From UBA9619 sp964630665 (GTDB lineage: Bacteria; Pseudomonadota; Gammaproteobacteria; Arenicellales; UBA868), in NCBI GenBank assembly GCA_964630665.1, contig CAZVVN010000004.1, positions 1 to 64,000 on the forward strand: a DNA stretch of 64,000 nucleotides, written 5' to 3'. The notes beneath the pieces were generated by a model. It was not told where the DNA came from. It saw nothing but the letters and a program-made list of their open reading frames with translations, and did not search any database. Shown here piece by piece: positions 33,274 through 42,843 of the stretch. The position numbers and the translations under genes were made by a program. Position 1 is the first letter of the stretch. Every line of letters begins with the position of its first letter.

Positions 33274-33945
33274 ATGTGCCGGATGACTGATCCGTCGACG
33301 TTGACAGCAGGGCTTTACATTTTCTCGGCGCCATCTGGTGGGGGTAAGACAAGCCTCGCGCGTGCATTAGCGAAAGATTGTGTGGATGTGTCGATTTCTA
33401 TTTCTCACACTACCCGGAGCCGGCGTTCCGGAGAGAAGGATGGCCAGGACTATTTCTTTGTCAACTGTGCGACCTTCAAAAAGATGATCGAGCAGGGTGA
33501 TTTCCTCGAGTACGCCAGGGTCTTCAATCATTATTACGGCACCTCACGTTCGCCTGTGGGCAAAGCACTGGCAGCCGGGCAGAAAGTCATTCTGGATATT
33601 GACTGGCAAGGGGCCCGAAAAGTGCGGCGTGCTGCCCCTGGAAGTGTCAGCGTCTTTTTTCTGCCTCCTTCTGTCGAAGTGCTGGCAGAACGCCTGGCAG
33701 GCAGGGACCGTGACAGCGAAGATGAGATCGACTACCGGATGGCAAGAGCGATCAGTGAAATGGGGCACTTCGACGAATACGACCACGTTCTGATCAATGA
33801 CCGGTTTGAGGACACCGTAGCAGAGCTCAAACAGTTGGTTCTTGAAGGCCAAGAGCCGACTTCGGTAAACCACCTGGACCCAGCCGCACTTGTGAAATCA
33901 GCAGAAAACGTTAGACTAAAAAAGCAAGATTCGGCAGACAGTTAG
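33274..33945 (+). CDS. gmk: Guanylate kinase
   Basis: Gmk phosphorylates GMP to GDP. The 223-residue enzyme has the P-loop FSAPSGGGKTSLARAL, the GMP-binding SISHTTRSRRSGEKDGQDYFFV segment, FLEYARVFNHYYGTSRSPV, and the ILDIDWQGARKVR motif. The start follows the yicC stop directly; a second ATG four codons later is possible. It stands in the conserved yicC-gmk-rpoZ-spoT order. Confidence 0.96.
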   Translation: MCRMTDPSTLTAGLYIFSAPSGGGKTSLARALAKDCVDVSISISHTTRSRRSGEKDGQDYFFVNCATFKKMIEQGDFLEYARVFNHYYGTSRSPVGKALAAGQKVILDIDWQGARKVRRAAPGSVSVFFLPPSVEVLAERLAGRDRDSEDEIDYRMARAISEMGHFDEYDHVLINDRFEDTVAELKQLVLEGQEPTSVNHLDPAALVKSAENVRLKKQDSADS

Positions 33946-34050
33946 CGGGACCTTCCAGAAACAGGATCCGCAGGATGGCATGCCGGTTCTCGCTGACCGA
34001 TCCGAACAGTTTCGGGTCTTACCCCCGCAAGGTCTGATGGAGAAACACCC

Positions 34051-34416
34051 ATGGCAAGAATAACCGTCGAGGATTGCCTCGAACATGTCGACAACCGCTT
34101 TCAGTTAGTCCTGGTTGCCGCTAAACGGGCCCGGCAGCTCGGTTTTGGAGCAGACCCGTTGGTTCCGGAAGATCGTGACAAGCCAACTGTAATCGCTTTA
34201 CGGGAGATCGCAGAGGGTCTGGTGACGCCCGATATTCTTGAAGAAGAAGAAAGAGACCTGGAAAAAGAGCTGTTCGGCGAAAGTGAACAAGTCGATGACG
34301 ATCAGCTTATCGGCGTTGCTGACTTAGGGAGCAACGAAACGGACACAACAGCCGACGATACGGGTGACACTAATGCCGACGACAGCGGCGAAAAGGAGGA
34401 ACAACCCTCAAGCTGA
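34051..34416 (+). CDS. rpoZ: RNA polymerase omega subunit
   Basis: The first about 70 residues (MARITVEDCLEHVDNRFQLVLVAAKRARQL, VALREIAEGLVTP-like VIALREIAEGLV) are the omega subunit that helps assemble the RNA polymerase and forms part of the ppGpp site 1. At 121 residues it is longer than the E. coli protein (91): residues about 75-121 form an acidic tail rich in Asp, Glu, Thr and Ser that is not part of the conserved fold. The tail overlaps the beginning of the spoT frame by about 50 bases. It has GGAG about 8 bases before its ATG. Confidence 0.95.
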   Translation: MARITVEDCLEHVDNRFQLVLVAAKRARQLGFGADPLVPEDRDKPTVIALREIAEGLVTPDILEEEERDLEKELFGESEQVDDDQLIGVADLGSNETDTTADDTGDTNADDSGEKEEQPSS

Positions 34417-36550
34417 ACGCGATCGTGTCCCGGCGGTACCTGCGGGGCGTATATTGATCAGCGATCTCCTGCAGGTTCTTGAACAGTACCTGGACCCGGA
34501 GGAGGTAAAGGGGGTATATCAGGCGTATCTGTTTGGCGCACAGGCTCATGATGGCCAGCTGCGTCGCAGTGGTGAGGCCTACATTTACCACCCACTGTCA
34601 GTCGCAGCAATTCTGGCCGATATGCGGCTGGACAGCCGCAGCATTTCCGCTGCGATCCTTCACGATGTCATTGAAGACACACCGACTGTCCGTGAGCAGT
34701 TGGCTAAGGAATTCGGGGGTGACATCGCTCGCCTGGTCGATGGCGTCAGCAAGATCGACCAGATCGAGTTTGAATCCCAAGAACATGCCGAGGCAGAGAA
34801 CTTCCGCAAAATGCTCCTGGCGATGGCTCAGGATATCCGGGTGATCCTGATCAAATTGGCTGACCGCATCCACAACATGCGCACTCTCGATCCACTCAAA
34901 GCAGACAAACGCAAGAGAATTGCCCGCCAGACACTGGACATCTTTGCCCCGATCGCCAATCGGTTGGGTATGTACACCTGGACGCAGGAACTCGAGGACT
35001 TAAGCCTCAAACACTTGTATCCCAAGCGATACGATGCAATCCGCAAGGAACTCTCCAAGCGTCGCGGTAATCGCCGGAAAATTATCGAGAAAACGCGGAA
35101 CAAGATCGCCGAGGAGGTGGAGCAGGCCGGAATCGAAGCGACGGTGGTCGGTAGGGAAAAAAACATTTACAGCGTCTACCGCAAGATGCAGGAGAGACGG
35201 GTTCCACTGATGGAGATGGGTGATATTTTTGCGATCCGGATTATCGTCGGGCCTGTCGATGACTGTTACAGAGTACTGGGACTTATACACAATCTGTACA
35301 AGCCAGTTCCCGGTAAGTTCAAAGACTATATCGCGATTCCCAAGGCCAACGGTTACCAGTCGCTGCACACGCTGCTGTTCGGGACGTTCGGTCAGAGCAT
35401 CGAGGTACAGATCCGTACAGCTGAAATGCATCGGGTGGCTGAGACCGGCGTTGCTTCTCACTGGCGGTACAAGTCAAAGTCCGATCACGCGCCGCCCCAG
35501 AATTCCTCTCACCGCTGGCTGGTCGATCTGATCGAGACACAACAGGGAGCCGGTAACCCTTCGGAGTTCCTCGAGCACCTGAAAACGGATCTTTTCCCGG
35601 ATGAGATTTACGTGTTCACACCCAAAGGTGACATCAAAAAACTGCCCAAGGGCGCCAGTGCACTTGATTTCGCCTACGCGGTTCACTCCGATGTCGGGAA
35701 CCATTGTATAGGTGCCAGGATCAACAATGAGCCCATACCGCTACACCATGTTCTCGGAAACGGTGATCATGTTGAGGTCCAGACTGCCCGATCGGCGATG
35801 CCGACACCTTTGTGGCTGCACTACGTTGTGACCGGCAAGGCCCGGGCTGAGATCCGCAACTATCTGAAAACCCAGCAGCATGGTGACGCAGTTAAGCTGG
35901 GTCGCCAGTTGCTCGATCAGGCGTTGAGATCGGTAGGCCTGACTACGCGACTGAAGACTAGCCAGAAGATAGAGCTGTTGAAAAGGCTGGATCGGGAAGA
36001 CTGGAACGAATTGCTTGCAGACGTCGGTTCCGGTCGCAGGCTTCCCATGGTGGTTGCTCGCCAGTTGCTGCCGGATACTACGGTAGAGCCCAAGAGATCG
36101 AGAGCCCAACCGCTCCCGATCAGGGGCGTGGAGGGAATGAGCGTCTCCTATGCTCGCTGTTGTAGACCCATTCCAGGCGATCGCATTGCCGGTCTGTTTT
36201 CCAAGGGACGCGGGATTGTGATTCATACCACCACCTGTCCGAATGCAGCGAAGCAGGTAAAGACACCGGAAAACTGGATCAGTGTTGAGTGGTCAGACGA
36301 GGTCAAAGGCGAATTCGCAGCGGATATCCGGCTGGAAGTACTCAACCGGCGTGGTGTTCTGGCTCAGCTGGCAGCGTTGGTGGCCGAAGAAGAATCCAAT
36401 ATCAACAGTGTGGCGGTCAATGCCCGCGACAACCGAAACTCGACCATACGCTTTACCATCGAAGTGACTGATCGACAGCACCTTGCCCGTATCATCCGGC
36501 GTCTTCGTGCCAGACGGTCGGTCATCAGAGTGTTTCGGGCCAGGGGTTAG
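34364..36550 (+). CDS. spoT: Bifunctional (p)ppGpp synthetase/hydrolase SpoT
   Basis: A 728-residue RSH protein with HD hydrolase (YIYHPLSVAAILADM, HDVIEDTPTVREQL, LIKLADRIHNMRTL), synthetase (GREKNIYSVYRKMQ, FAIRIIV, GYQSLHTLLFG, EVQIRTAEMHRVAE), TGS (DEIYVFTPKGDIKKLPKGASALDFAYAVHSDVG), a zinc-finger-like Cys-Cys region (SYARCCRPIPGD) and C-terminal ACT domain. Both catalytic motifs are present, so it should make and degrade (p)ppGpp. The exact start is uncertain: ATG at 34364 overlaps rpoZ; a TTG at 34454 aligns best with the E. coli N-terminus. It is coupled to rpoZ. Confidence 0.96.
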   Translation: MTLMPTTAAKRRNNPQAERDRVPAVPAGRILISDLLQVLEQYLDPEEVKGVYQAYLFGAQAHDGQLRRSGEAYIYHPLSVAAILADMRLDSRSISAAILHDVIEDTPTVREQLAKEFGGDIARLVDGVSKIDQIEFESQEHAEAENFRKMLLAMAQDIRVILIKLADRIHNMRTLDPLKADKRKRIARQTLDIFAPIANRLGMYTWTQELEDLSLKHLYPKRYDAIRKELSKRRGNRRKIIEKTRNKIAEEVEQAGIEATVVGREKNIYSVYRKMQERRVPLMEMGDIFAIRIIVGPVDDCYRVLGLIHNLYKPVPGKFKDYIAIPKANGYQSLHTLLFGTFGQSIEVQIRTAEMHRVAETGVASHWRYKSKSDHAPPQNSSHRWLVDLIETQQGAGNPSEFLEHLKTDLFPDEIYVFTPKGDIKKLPKGASALDFAYAVHSDVGNHCIGARINNEPIPLHHVLGNGDHVEVQTARSAMPTPLWLHYVVTGKARAEIRNYLKTQQHGDAVKLGRQLLDQALRSVGLTTRLKTSQKIELLKRLDREDWNELLADVGSGRRLPMVVARQLLPDTTVEPKRSRAQPLPIRGVEGMSVSYARCCRPIPGDRIAGLFSKGRGIVIHTTTCPNAAKQVKTPENWISVEWSDEVKGEFAADIRLEVLNRRGVLAQLAALVAEEESNINSVAVNARDNRNSTIRFTIEVTDRQHLARIIRRLRARRSVIRVFRARG

Positions 36551-36590
36551 AATCCAACTCGTGCCCCGCCCCAGACAGGACCTAAAACAG

Positions 36591-36977
36591 ATGACCAGAC
36601 AAGCCGTTCACACCGACCAGGCACCGGGTGCCATTGGGGCTTATTCACAGGCCGTGATCGCTGGGGAGACCATCTATATCTCTGGCCAGATTCCTTTGGA
36701 TCCTGTCAGCATGACCCTCGTTGACGGCGACATCAAATCGCTGGTCCGGCGCGTTTTCGACAATCTGTCGGCAGTGGCAATAGCCGCGGGAGCGAATCTT
36801 TCAGATGCCGTCAAGCTGACAGTGTTTCTGACAGACCTGACCCATTTCCCAACGGTCAACGACGTCATGGCTGAATATTTTGCAGAACCCTTCCCTGCCC
36901 GCGCCGCGGTCGGTGTTGCGGCGTTGCCTAAGGGCGCACCCCTGGAAGTCGAGGCCATTCTCTATCGGCCGGAATAG
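36591..36977 (+). CDS. ridA: RidA family reactive intermediate deaminase
   Basis: RidA hydrolyses reactive enamine/imine intermediates made by PLP enzymes such as threonine dehydratase. The 128-residue protein has the typical start (QAVHTDQAPGAIGAYSQAVIAGETIYISGQIPLDP) and the C-terminal signature PARAAVGVAALPKGAPLEVEAILYR with the conserved Arg that binds the imine carboxylate. ATG at 36591 is chosen; the frame is open further upstream into spoT. It lies 40 bases after spoT, an arrangement common in gammaproteobacteria. Confidence 0.95.
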   Translation: MTRQAVHTDQAPGAIGAYSQAVIAGETIYISGQIPLDPVSMTLVDGDIKSLVRRVFDNLSAVAIAAGANLSDAVKLTVFLTDLTHFPTVNDVMAEYFAEPFPARAAVGVAALPKGAPLEVEAILYRPE

Positions 36978-37093
36978 ACAGCTGGCGCAGCACAGACACC
37001 CACAAGGTTCGACCCGCACGACGCTGTGAGCATTCGATCCATTGTGTCGAACCCCATTTGGCAGATCACAGCAAGAGGCCATGCCTTGTAACC

Positions 37094-39172
37094 ATGGTCG
37101 AGAAAGCCGAGCAATCTGTCATTGAGCTGACGGGTGTCGGACCACACCTTCAATCCAAACTGGCGCGACTCGGGATCCATAGCGTTCAGGACATCCTCTT
37201 TCATCTGCCCCTTCGCTACCAGGACCGTACCCAACTGACGCCGCTGGGTGGGCTTGAAGCGGGTACCGAAGCGCTGATCCAGGGTGTGATCGAACTATCC
37301 GGAGTGCGTATGGGCGGCCGGCGCAGCTTAGTGACGGTCATCTCGGACAATACCGGTCGGGTCGCGATGCGCCAGTTCCGTTTCACGACGGCTCAGCAAC
37401 GGGCGCTGCAGCGCGGACGCGCGATCCAGTGTTTCGGTGGGATTCGTGTCGGTCCATCGAGTTTAGAAATGGTCCACCCGGAGTATCGGTTGCTGCAAGG
37501 CGTGGATCTGGCCGGCACCGAGGACACTCTGACCGCTGTCTACCCGACAACCGACGGTATAGGTCAGCGAAAATGGCGGGACCTTGTCCGGCAGGCGCTG
37601 GATTTCAATGGAAAAGACGTCGATGAACTGCTGCCCCCGGAGATTGATATTCCCGGGGGCGACATCTCTCTTGGTGAGGCTCTCGAGTTCCTGCACCGAC
37701 CCCCTCAAGGGACCGACCCGTTGGACCTGCGTGATGCTACACACCCTGTCAAACAGCGGCTCATATTCGAGGAGATACTGGCCCATCACATCGCTATCAG
37801 GCGCCGCCGGCATCACTTGGATCAATGCCAGGCGCCGGCCATCTCGACAGAGTTGCAATTGTGGCAGCGTCTGTGTGAACAGCTGGAATTTGAGCTAACG
37901 GGTGCCCAGCAGCGTGTGGTCGGCGAGGTTCTCGCCGACCTGGCGCGTTCCCGCCCTGCGCTGCGCCTGGTTCAGGGTGATGTCGGGTCCGGCAAAACGG
38001 TGGTGGCTGCAGCGGCCGTGCTCGCAGCAGTCGAGGCCGGGTGCCAGGCCGTGATCATGGCACCGACAGAGCTTCTGGCCAGACAGCACTTGACGAGTTT
38101 CGAGCACTGGCTCAGGCGCCTCGGGGTCGAGGTCGTATGGTTGACCAGCAGACTGGGCGCCCCCGATCGACGGTCCGCGTACCAGAAGCTCGCCAACGGT
38201 GAAGCCCAGGTCGGGATCGGTACACACGCACTGTTCCAGACGGGAGTCGTATACCGGAACCTGGGTTTGGTGGTGGTCGATGAGCAACACCGGTTCGGTG
38301 TTGAACAGCGGCTGGCATTAAGGGAAAAGGGTCGCTCTGGCGACCAGGCGCCGCACCAACTGGTCATGACGGCCACCCCGATTCCACGCTCTCTGGCGAT
38401 GGTCATGTATGCTGATATGGAGATCTCGATAATCGATGAGATGCCGCCCGGGCGCCGACCGGTGGAGACCGTCGTCTTACCGAATACGAGGAGAGAAGAA
38501 GTGCAGGCCCGTATTCGTCAAGCGTGTGCCCGCGGAAGAAGGGCCTACTGGGTGTGTCCACTGATCGATGAATCCGAGATCCTGGAGGTCGAGGCAGCAA
38601 CCAGTCGGGCAGAATCATTGCAGACGGAACTGCCTGAACTGCGTGTCTCCGTGCTGCACGGCCGCAGCAGGCCGGCGGAAAAAGACACGGTCATGGACGA
38701 TTTTCGTGCCGGCAGGATCGATCTTCTGGTTGCCACCACCGTGATTGAGGTCGGTGTTGATGTTCCTGAGGCCAGCCTGATGGTGATCGAAAACGCCGAG
38801 CGCATGGGACTGGCCCAACTGCACCAGCTGCGCGGGCGGGTCGGTCGGGGTGCTGAGAAATCAGTTTGTGTCCTGATGTACCAGGCGCCACTGGGTAATA
38901 ATGCCCGCGAACGGTTGTCGACTATGCGCCGGACCAATGACGGGTTCGAGATTGCCCGCAAGGACTTGCAACTGAGGGGGCCTGGAGAGCTGCTGGGAAC
39001 CCGCCAGAGCGGCCTGCCACAGTTTCGCATCGCTGACCTTGCCCGGGATCATGCGCTGCTGCCACGGGTCCAGGAAGTAGCCGCACGCTTACTCGAAGAT
39101 CAAAGCAGTCAGCAACTGGATCTGCTGATCCAGCGCTGGCTGTCGACAGAGAATGCCTTTTCTGACGTCTGA
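37094..39172 (+). CDS. recG: ATP-dependent DNA helicase RecG
   Basis: RecG remodels stalled replication forks and Holliday junctions. The 692-residue protein has the N-terminal wedge/OB domain (VGPHLQSKLARLGIHSVQDILFHLPLRYQDRT), helicase motif I LVQGDVGSGKTVVAAAA, motif II VVVDEQHRFGVEQR (DEQH is normal for RecG), TATPIPRSLAM, and the C-terminal TRG motif region GRVGRGAEKSVCVLMY. ATG at 37094 is chosen from similarity to the family start. Its last 20 bases overlap the ubiA start. Confidence 0.95.
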   Translation: MVEKAEQSVIELTGVGPHLQSKLARLGIHSVQDILFHLPLRYQDRTQLTPLGGLEAGTEALIQGVIELSGVRMGGRRSLVTVISDNTGRVAMRQFRFTTAQQRALQRGRAIQCFGGIRVGPSSLEMVHPEYRLLQGVDLAGTEDTLTAVYPTTDGIGQRKWRDLVRQALDFNGKDVDELLPPEIDIPGGDISLGEALEFLHRPPQGTDPLDLRDATHPVKQRLIFEEILAHHIAIRRRRHHLDQCQAPAISTELQLWQRLCEQLEFELTGAQQRVVGEVLADLARSRPALRLVQGDVGSGKTVVAAAAVLAAVEAGCQAVIMAPTELLARQHLTSFEHWLRRLGVEVVWLTSRLGAPDRRSAYQKLANGEAQVGIGTHALFQTGVVYRNLGLVVVDEQHRFGVEQRLALREKGRSGDQAPHQLVMTATPIPRSLAMVMYADMEISIIDEMPPGRRPVETVVLPNTRREEVQARIRQACARGRRAYWVCPLIDESEILEVEAATSRAESLQTELPELRVSVLHGRSRPAEKDTVMDDFRAGRIDLLVATTVIEVGVDVPEASLMVIENAERMGLAQLHQLRGRVGRGAEKSVCVLMYQAPLGNNARERLSTMRRTNDGFEIARKDLQLRGPGELLGTRQSGLPQFRIADLARDHALLPRVQEVAARLLEDQSSQQLDLLIQRWLSTENAFSDV

Positions 39173-40022
39173 ACGACTGGTGCTGTACGCGCGCCTGGCG
39201 CGGCTGCATCGGCCGATCGGCTGGTTGCTGTTGATGTGGCCGACACTTTGGGCAGTGTGGATCGCCGGCCAGGGGCGACCCGCACCATGGATCGTAGCCG
39301 TGTTCGTGACCGGCGTGGTGGTGATGCGTGCTGCAGGTTGCGTCATCAATGACTATTTTGACCGAGATTTCGATTCGCACGTCGCACGCACACAAGAACG
39401 ACCACTGGCGACTGGCGAGGTGTCGGTGACCGAGGCGTTGGTTCTGTTTGCTGCTCTGCTTGCACTTGCACTGGGCTTGGTACTGACGCTGAATCGCGAG
39501 ACCCTGCTGTTTGCGGCGGCAGGTGTTTTTATCGCTGTCACTTACCCTTTGTTCAAGCGTTTCACTCACCTGCCGCAGGTGTATCTGGGTATTGCTTTTT
39601 CGTGGGGGATTCCAATGGCCTTCTCGGCGCAGACGGGTACTGTACAACCTGTGGCCTGGGCACTGCTTTTTGCCAACCTGCTCTGGACGGTGGCCTACGA
39701 CACGATGTACGCGATGGCGGATCGCCCAGATGATATCAAGATCGGAGTCAAGTCCAGCGCTATCCTGCTGGGCCGCTATGATCGTCTGGTCAATACTATT
39801 CTGCAGCTGCTCGCACTGGCGGTACTCGCTGTCATCGGCTACCGGCTTGATCTAAACAGTTGGTACTACCTTGGTCTGGTCGGCGCCGCGGCAACGACTG
39901 CTTACCAGAACCGATTATGCCGCAATCGTGATCGCGCCCTGTGCCTGAAGGCCTTTATCAACAACACTTGGTTTGGGGCGTCGGTTTTTACCGGTATCGT
40001 GCTGTCCTTCGCAACCACCTGA
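39153..40022 (+). CDS. ubiA: 4-hydroxybenzoate polyprenyltransferase UbiA
   Basis: UbiA attaches the polyprenyl chain to 4-hydroxybenzoate in ubiquinone synthesis. The 289-residue protein is mostly hydrophobic with about eight helices, and carries the first Asp-rich motif CVINDYFDRDFDSHVARTQERPLATG and the second in YDTMYAMADRPDDIKIGVKSSAI. Overlap with recG by 20 bases suggests coupled translation. It converges with uvrD across about 20 bases. Confidence 0.95.
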   Translation: MPFLTSERLVLYARLARLHRPIGWLLLMWPTLWAVWIAGQGRPAPWIVAVFVTGVVVMRAAGCVINDYFDRDFDSHVARTQERPLATGEVSVTEALVLFAALLALALGLVLTLNRETLLFAAAGVFIAVTYPLFKRFTHLPQVYLGIAFSWGIPMAFSAQTGTVQPVAWALLFANLLWTVAYDTMYAMADRPDDIKIGVKSSAILLGRYDRLVNTILQLLALAVLAVIGYRLDLNSWYYLGLVGAAATTAYQNRLCRNRDRALCLKAFINNTWFGASVFTGIVLSFATT

Positions 40023-40041
40023 CTGCAAGTGAAATTGTGGG

Positions 40042-42219
40042 TCAGGCGGGTTCAAGGCTGGCGTAAGCAAGTACCAGCCACTTGCTTCCTGCTGTTTCAA
40101 AATGGACCTGGACCCGGGCGTGCTCACCCTGCCCTTCGACTGTTACTACGGTTCCCTGGCCAAACTTCGCGTGGCGAACCCGACCGCCCAGAGTGACGCC
40201 ACCGGTTGCAGGTTCCGGGGTAGTGCTTCGGTCGGGAGTCTTTGCAATTGACGCAGCCCCACCATGATGGACCGATGAGCTGCGCACCTCGTCTACGAGC
40301 TCGGCCGGAATTTCTCTGATGAAACGAGATGGCCTGGTGTAGTTTTCCCGACCATGTAGCCGTCGGACTTCCGCCCAGGTCAGGAAAAGCTGTTCCATCG
40401 CCCGGGTCATTCCGACGTAACACAGCCTGCGTTCCTCTTCCAGCTGGCCGGGTTCTTCAATTGACCGCTGGTGAGGGAAAAGTCCTTCCTCGAGCCCACA
40501 CAAGAATACCAGTGGAAACTCCAGGCCTTTGGCTGAGTGCAGGCTCATCAACTGAACACAGTCTTCCCACTCCTCTGCCTGTCCTTCGCCGGCTTCGAGT
40601 GCTGCGTGTGAGAGAAAGTCCGATAATGGATCCGGGTGTTCTTCATCCGCCGGATCAAAGTTGAAGTTGCGCGCAGCACTGACCAGTTCCTCAAGGTTCT
40701 CGATCCGGGTCTGGGCTTTTTCTCCCTGTTGTTTGCGGTAATGCTCGAGTAGGCCACTGCGCTGAACCACCGCATCGGTCTGTTCAGTGAGCTCCAGGTG
40801 ACGCGTCGAATCGTCCAGTTCGTCAATCAGATCGATGAACCGTTGCACGACCGACCGGGTTCTGGACGGGAGATCACCTGACCCGGTGAGGTTGACCGCT
40901 GCGGTCCACATGGAGACATCTAGCTCTCGAGACAGTTCCCTGATCGTGCTGATCGTGCGGGCACCGATGCCCCGGTTCGGGACGTTTACGACCCGTTCAA
41001 ATGCGGGGTCGGAATCCCGGTTTGAGATCAGGCGCAGGTAAGCCAGTGCATCCTTGATTTCCGCCCGTTCGAAAAACCGCAGGCCGCCGTAGACGCGATA
41101 TGGCACCGCTGCGCTGAGCAGCAGTTCCTCAAAGACCCGGGATTGTGCGTTTGAACGGTACAGAATCGCTACCGAATCGCGGCGCTGGCCATCCCGAACC
41201 CACAGCTGAAGACGATCAACGACAAACTGACCCTCATCGATCTCGTTGAAGGCCGCATACAGCCGTATCGGTGCGCCGGCCTGTCCGTCTGTCCAGAGTT
41301 TCTTCCCCATTCTGCCAAGGTTGTGATCGATTACGCTGTTGGCCGCCTTGAGGATTGTTTCAGTCGAACGATAGTTCTGTTCCAGGCGTACGACCCGGGT
41401 GCTGGCAAAGTCGACCTGAAACAGGCTCATGTTTTCTACTCTGGCACCCCGCCATCCGTAGATGGACTGATCATCATCACCGACTGCGGTAATTCTGTTT
41501 CGTGGTTGGGCGAGAAGTTTCAGCCAGCGGTACTGGATGCTGTTGGTATCCTGAAATTCATCGATCAGGATATGTTCAAAGCGTTCCCGATAGGAGTCCC
41601 TGAGCGGTTCATTGTTCTGCAGCAACTCCTGTGCTCTCAACAGCAGTTCGGCAAAATCCACCAGCCCAAAACGCTGACAGAGGTCTTCGTAATAGGCATA
41701 GATTCGACTAAGCGTCTGTAGCTGTTGGTCACTCGTTGCCTCGAGTTGAGTGGGACGCCTGCCATCTTCTTTATTGCTGTTGATGAACCATTGGACCTGG
41801 CGTGGTGGCCAGTGGCCTTCATCCAGGTCCAGTTCTCTGAGTGTTCTGCGCACCAGGCGGTGTTGGTCCTCTGCATCCAGGATCTCGAAAGACGCGTTTA
41901 GTCCAGCCTCCGCGGAGTGTGAGCGCAGCAGTCGGTGCGACAGGCCGTGAAACGTCCCGAGCCACATACGCCGCATCGGAAAGCCGATCATCTGTTCCAC
42001 GCGACCGCGCATCTCCTGGGCTGCTTTGTTGGTGAAGGTAACGGCAAGAATGGACAGCGGCGAGACCTCAAGAGCCTCGATCAGCCAGGCGATACGATGG
42101 GTCAGGACCCGGGTTTTTCCGCTGCCCGCACCGGCCAGTACCAGCATGGGACCAGGATCCGCAGAGACAGCCTCTCGCTGAGCCTCGTTCAGATCATCGA
42201 AGATGTGCGAAACGTCCAC
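40042..42219 (-). CDS. uvrD: DNA helicase II UvrD
   Basis: The 725-residue SF1 helicase shows the Q-motif-region LNEAQREAVSADPGPMLVLAGAGSGKTRVLTHR with Walker A, the ILAVTFTNKAAQEMRGRV motif, ILIDEFQDTNSIQYRWLKLL motif II, DDDQSIYGWRGA motif III, LEQNYRSTETIL, MSLHSAKGLEFPLVFLCGLEEGLFPHQRS and VGMTRAMEQLFLTWA. Length fits UvrD (E. coli 720). It works in nucleotide excision and mismatch repair. Starts 70 bases upstream of folA's end, on the same strand as folA and thyA. Confidence 0.96.
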   Translation of the reverse strand: MDVSHIFDDLNEAQREAVSADPGPMLVLAGAGSGKTRVLTHRIAWLIEALEVSPLSILAVTFTNKAAQEMRGRVEQMIGFPMRRMWLGTFHGLSHRLLRSHSAEAGLNASFEILDAEDQHRLVRRTLRELDLDEGHWPPRQVQWFINSNKEDGRRPTQLEATSDQQLQTLSRIYAYYEDLCQRFGLVDFAELLLRAQELLQNNEPLRDSYRERFEHILIDEFQDTNSIQYRWLKLLAQPRNRITAVGDDDQSIYGWRGARVENMSLFQVDFASTRVVRLEQNYRSTETILKAANSVIDHNLGRMGKKLWTDGQAGAPIRLYAAFNEIDEGQFVVDRLQLWVRDGQRRDSVAILYRSNAQSRVFEELLLSAAVPYRVYGGLRFFERAEIKDALAYLRLISNRDSDPAFERVVNVPNRGIGARTISTIRELSRELDVSMWTAAVNLTGSGDLPSRTRSVVQRFIDLIDELDDSTRHLELTEQTDAVVQRSGLLEHYRKQQGEKAQTRIENLEELVSAARNFNFDPADEEHPDPLSDFLSHAALEAGEGQAEEWEDCVQLMSLHSAKGLEFPLVFLCGLEEGLFPHQRSIEEPGQLEEERRLCYVGMTRAMEQLFLTWAEVRRLHGRENYTRPSRFIREIPAELVDEVRSSSVHHGGAASIAKTPDRSTTPEPATGGVTLGGRVRHAKFGQGTVVTVEGQGEHARVQVHFETAGSKWLVLAYASLEPA

Positions 42220-42289
42220 GAGTGGATAATTATCTGAAGCCGGTCAGCAGAGTCAGGCCATCATGGCCGCATATCACCAAAGCTTCGAG

Positions 42290-42769
42290 TCATGTTTGCC
42301 TCGCCACCCGGCGGTAGTAGCGGCACAGGCTCAGCCTGGGGTCTTCCGCGAGAGGCTGGGTGGCTTCAGCCCGCCATTGGGCCGGATCAAGCTCCGGAAA
42401 GTAAACCGCGTTCGGTGAAACCACGCGGTCAGGCACGAGCGTAACATCAATAAAATCACAATAGTGAAGGGCCGACTGATAAAGGCCGGCGCCACCGATG
42501 AACCAGATGTCCCCTTCACAACTGGCGAGTGCTTCGCTGAGGTTGATATAGCTGTCAACACCCGACAACAGGTTTCTTGTAATCACAATGTTGTGCCGAC
42601 CAGGCAGGGGTTTAGATCCGATGGATTGCCAGGTCCGCCTGCCCATGATGACGGTCGATCCCATTGTCAGCCGCTTGAAACGTCTCATGTCAGCGGGATA
42701 GTGCCAGGGCAGTTCTCCGTCAATTCCAATCACTCGCTCGGGAGAAATTGCGACGATGGCTGCACGCAA
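42290..42769 (-). CDS. folA: Dihydrofolate reductase
   Basis: FolA regenerates tetrahydrofolate from dihydrofolate and is paired functionally with thymidylate synthase. The 159-residue product has AAIVAISPERVIGIDGELPWHYPADMRRFKRLTMGSTVIMGRRTWQSIGSKPLPGR; the catalytic Asp is in PADM. The IWFIGGAGLY motif and a C-terminal strand pair follow. It is 74 bases downstream of thyA on the same strand; the thyA-folA order is common. Confidence 0.95.
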   Translation of the reverse strand: MRAAIVAISPERVIGIDGELPWHYPADMRRFKRLTMGSTVIMGRRTWQSIGSKPLPGRHNIVITRNLLSGVDSYINLSEALASCEGDIWFIGGAGLYQSALHYCDFIDVTLVPDRVVSPNAVYFPELDPAQWRAEATQPLAEDPRLSLCRYYRRVARQT

Positions 42770-42843
42770 GGTCAGGTCCCGTAAGCAAGTGTCTGATACG
42801 CGTCAGGGGGTTGTCGCTGGAGCGAGCGCATCGCGTGGATCGA

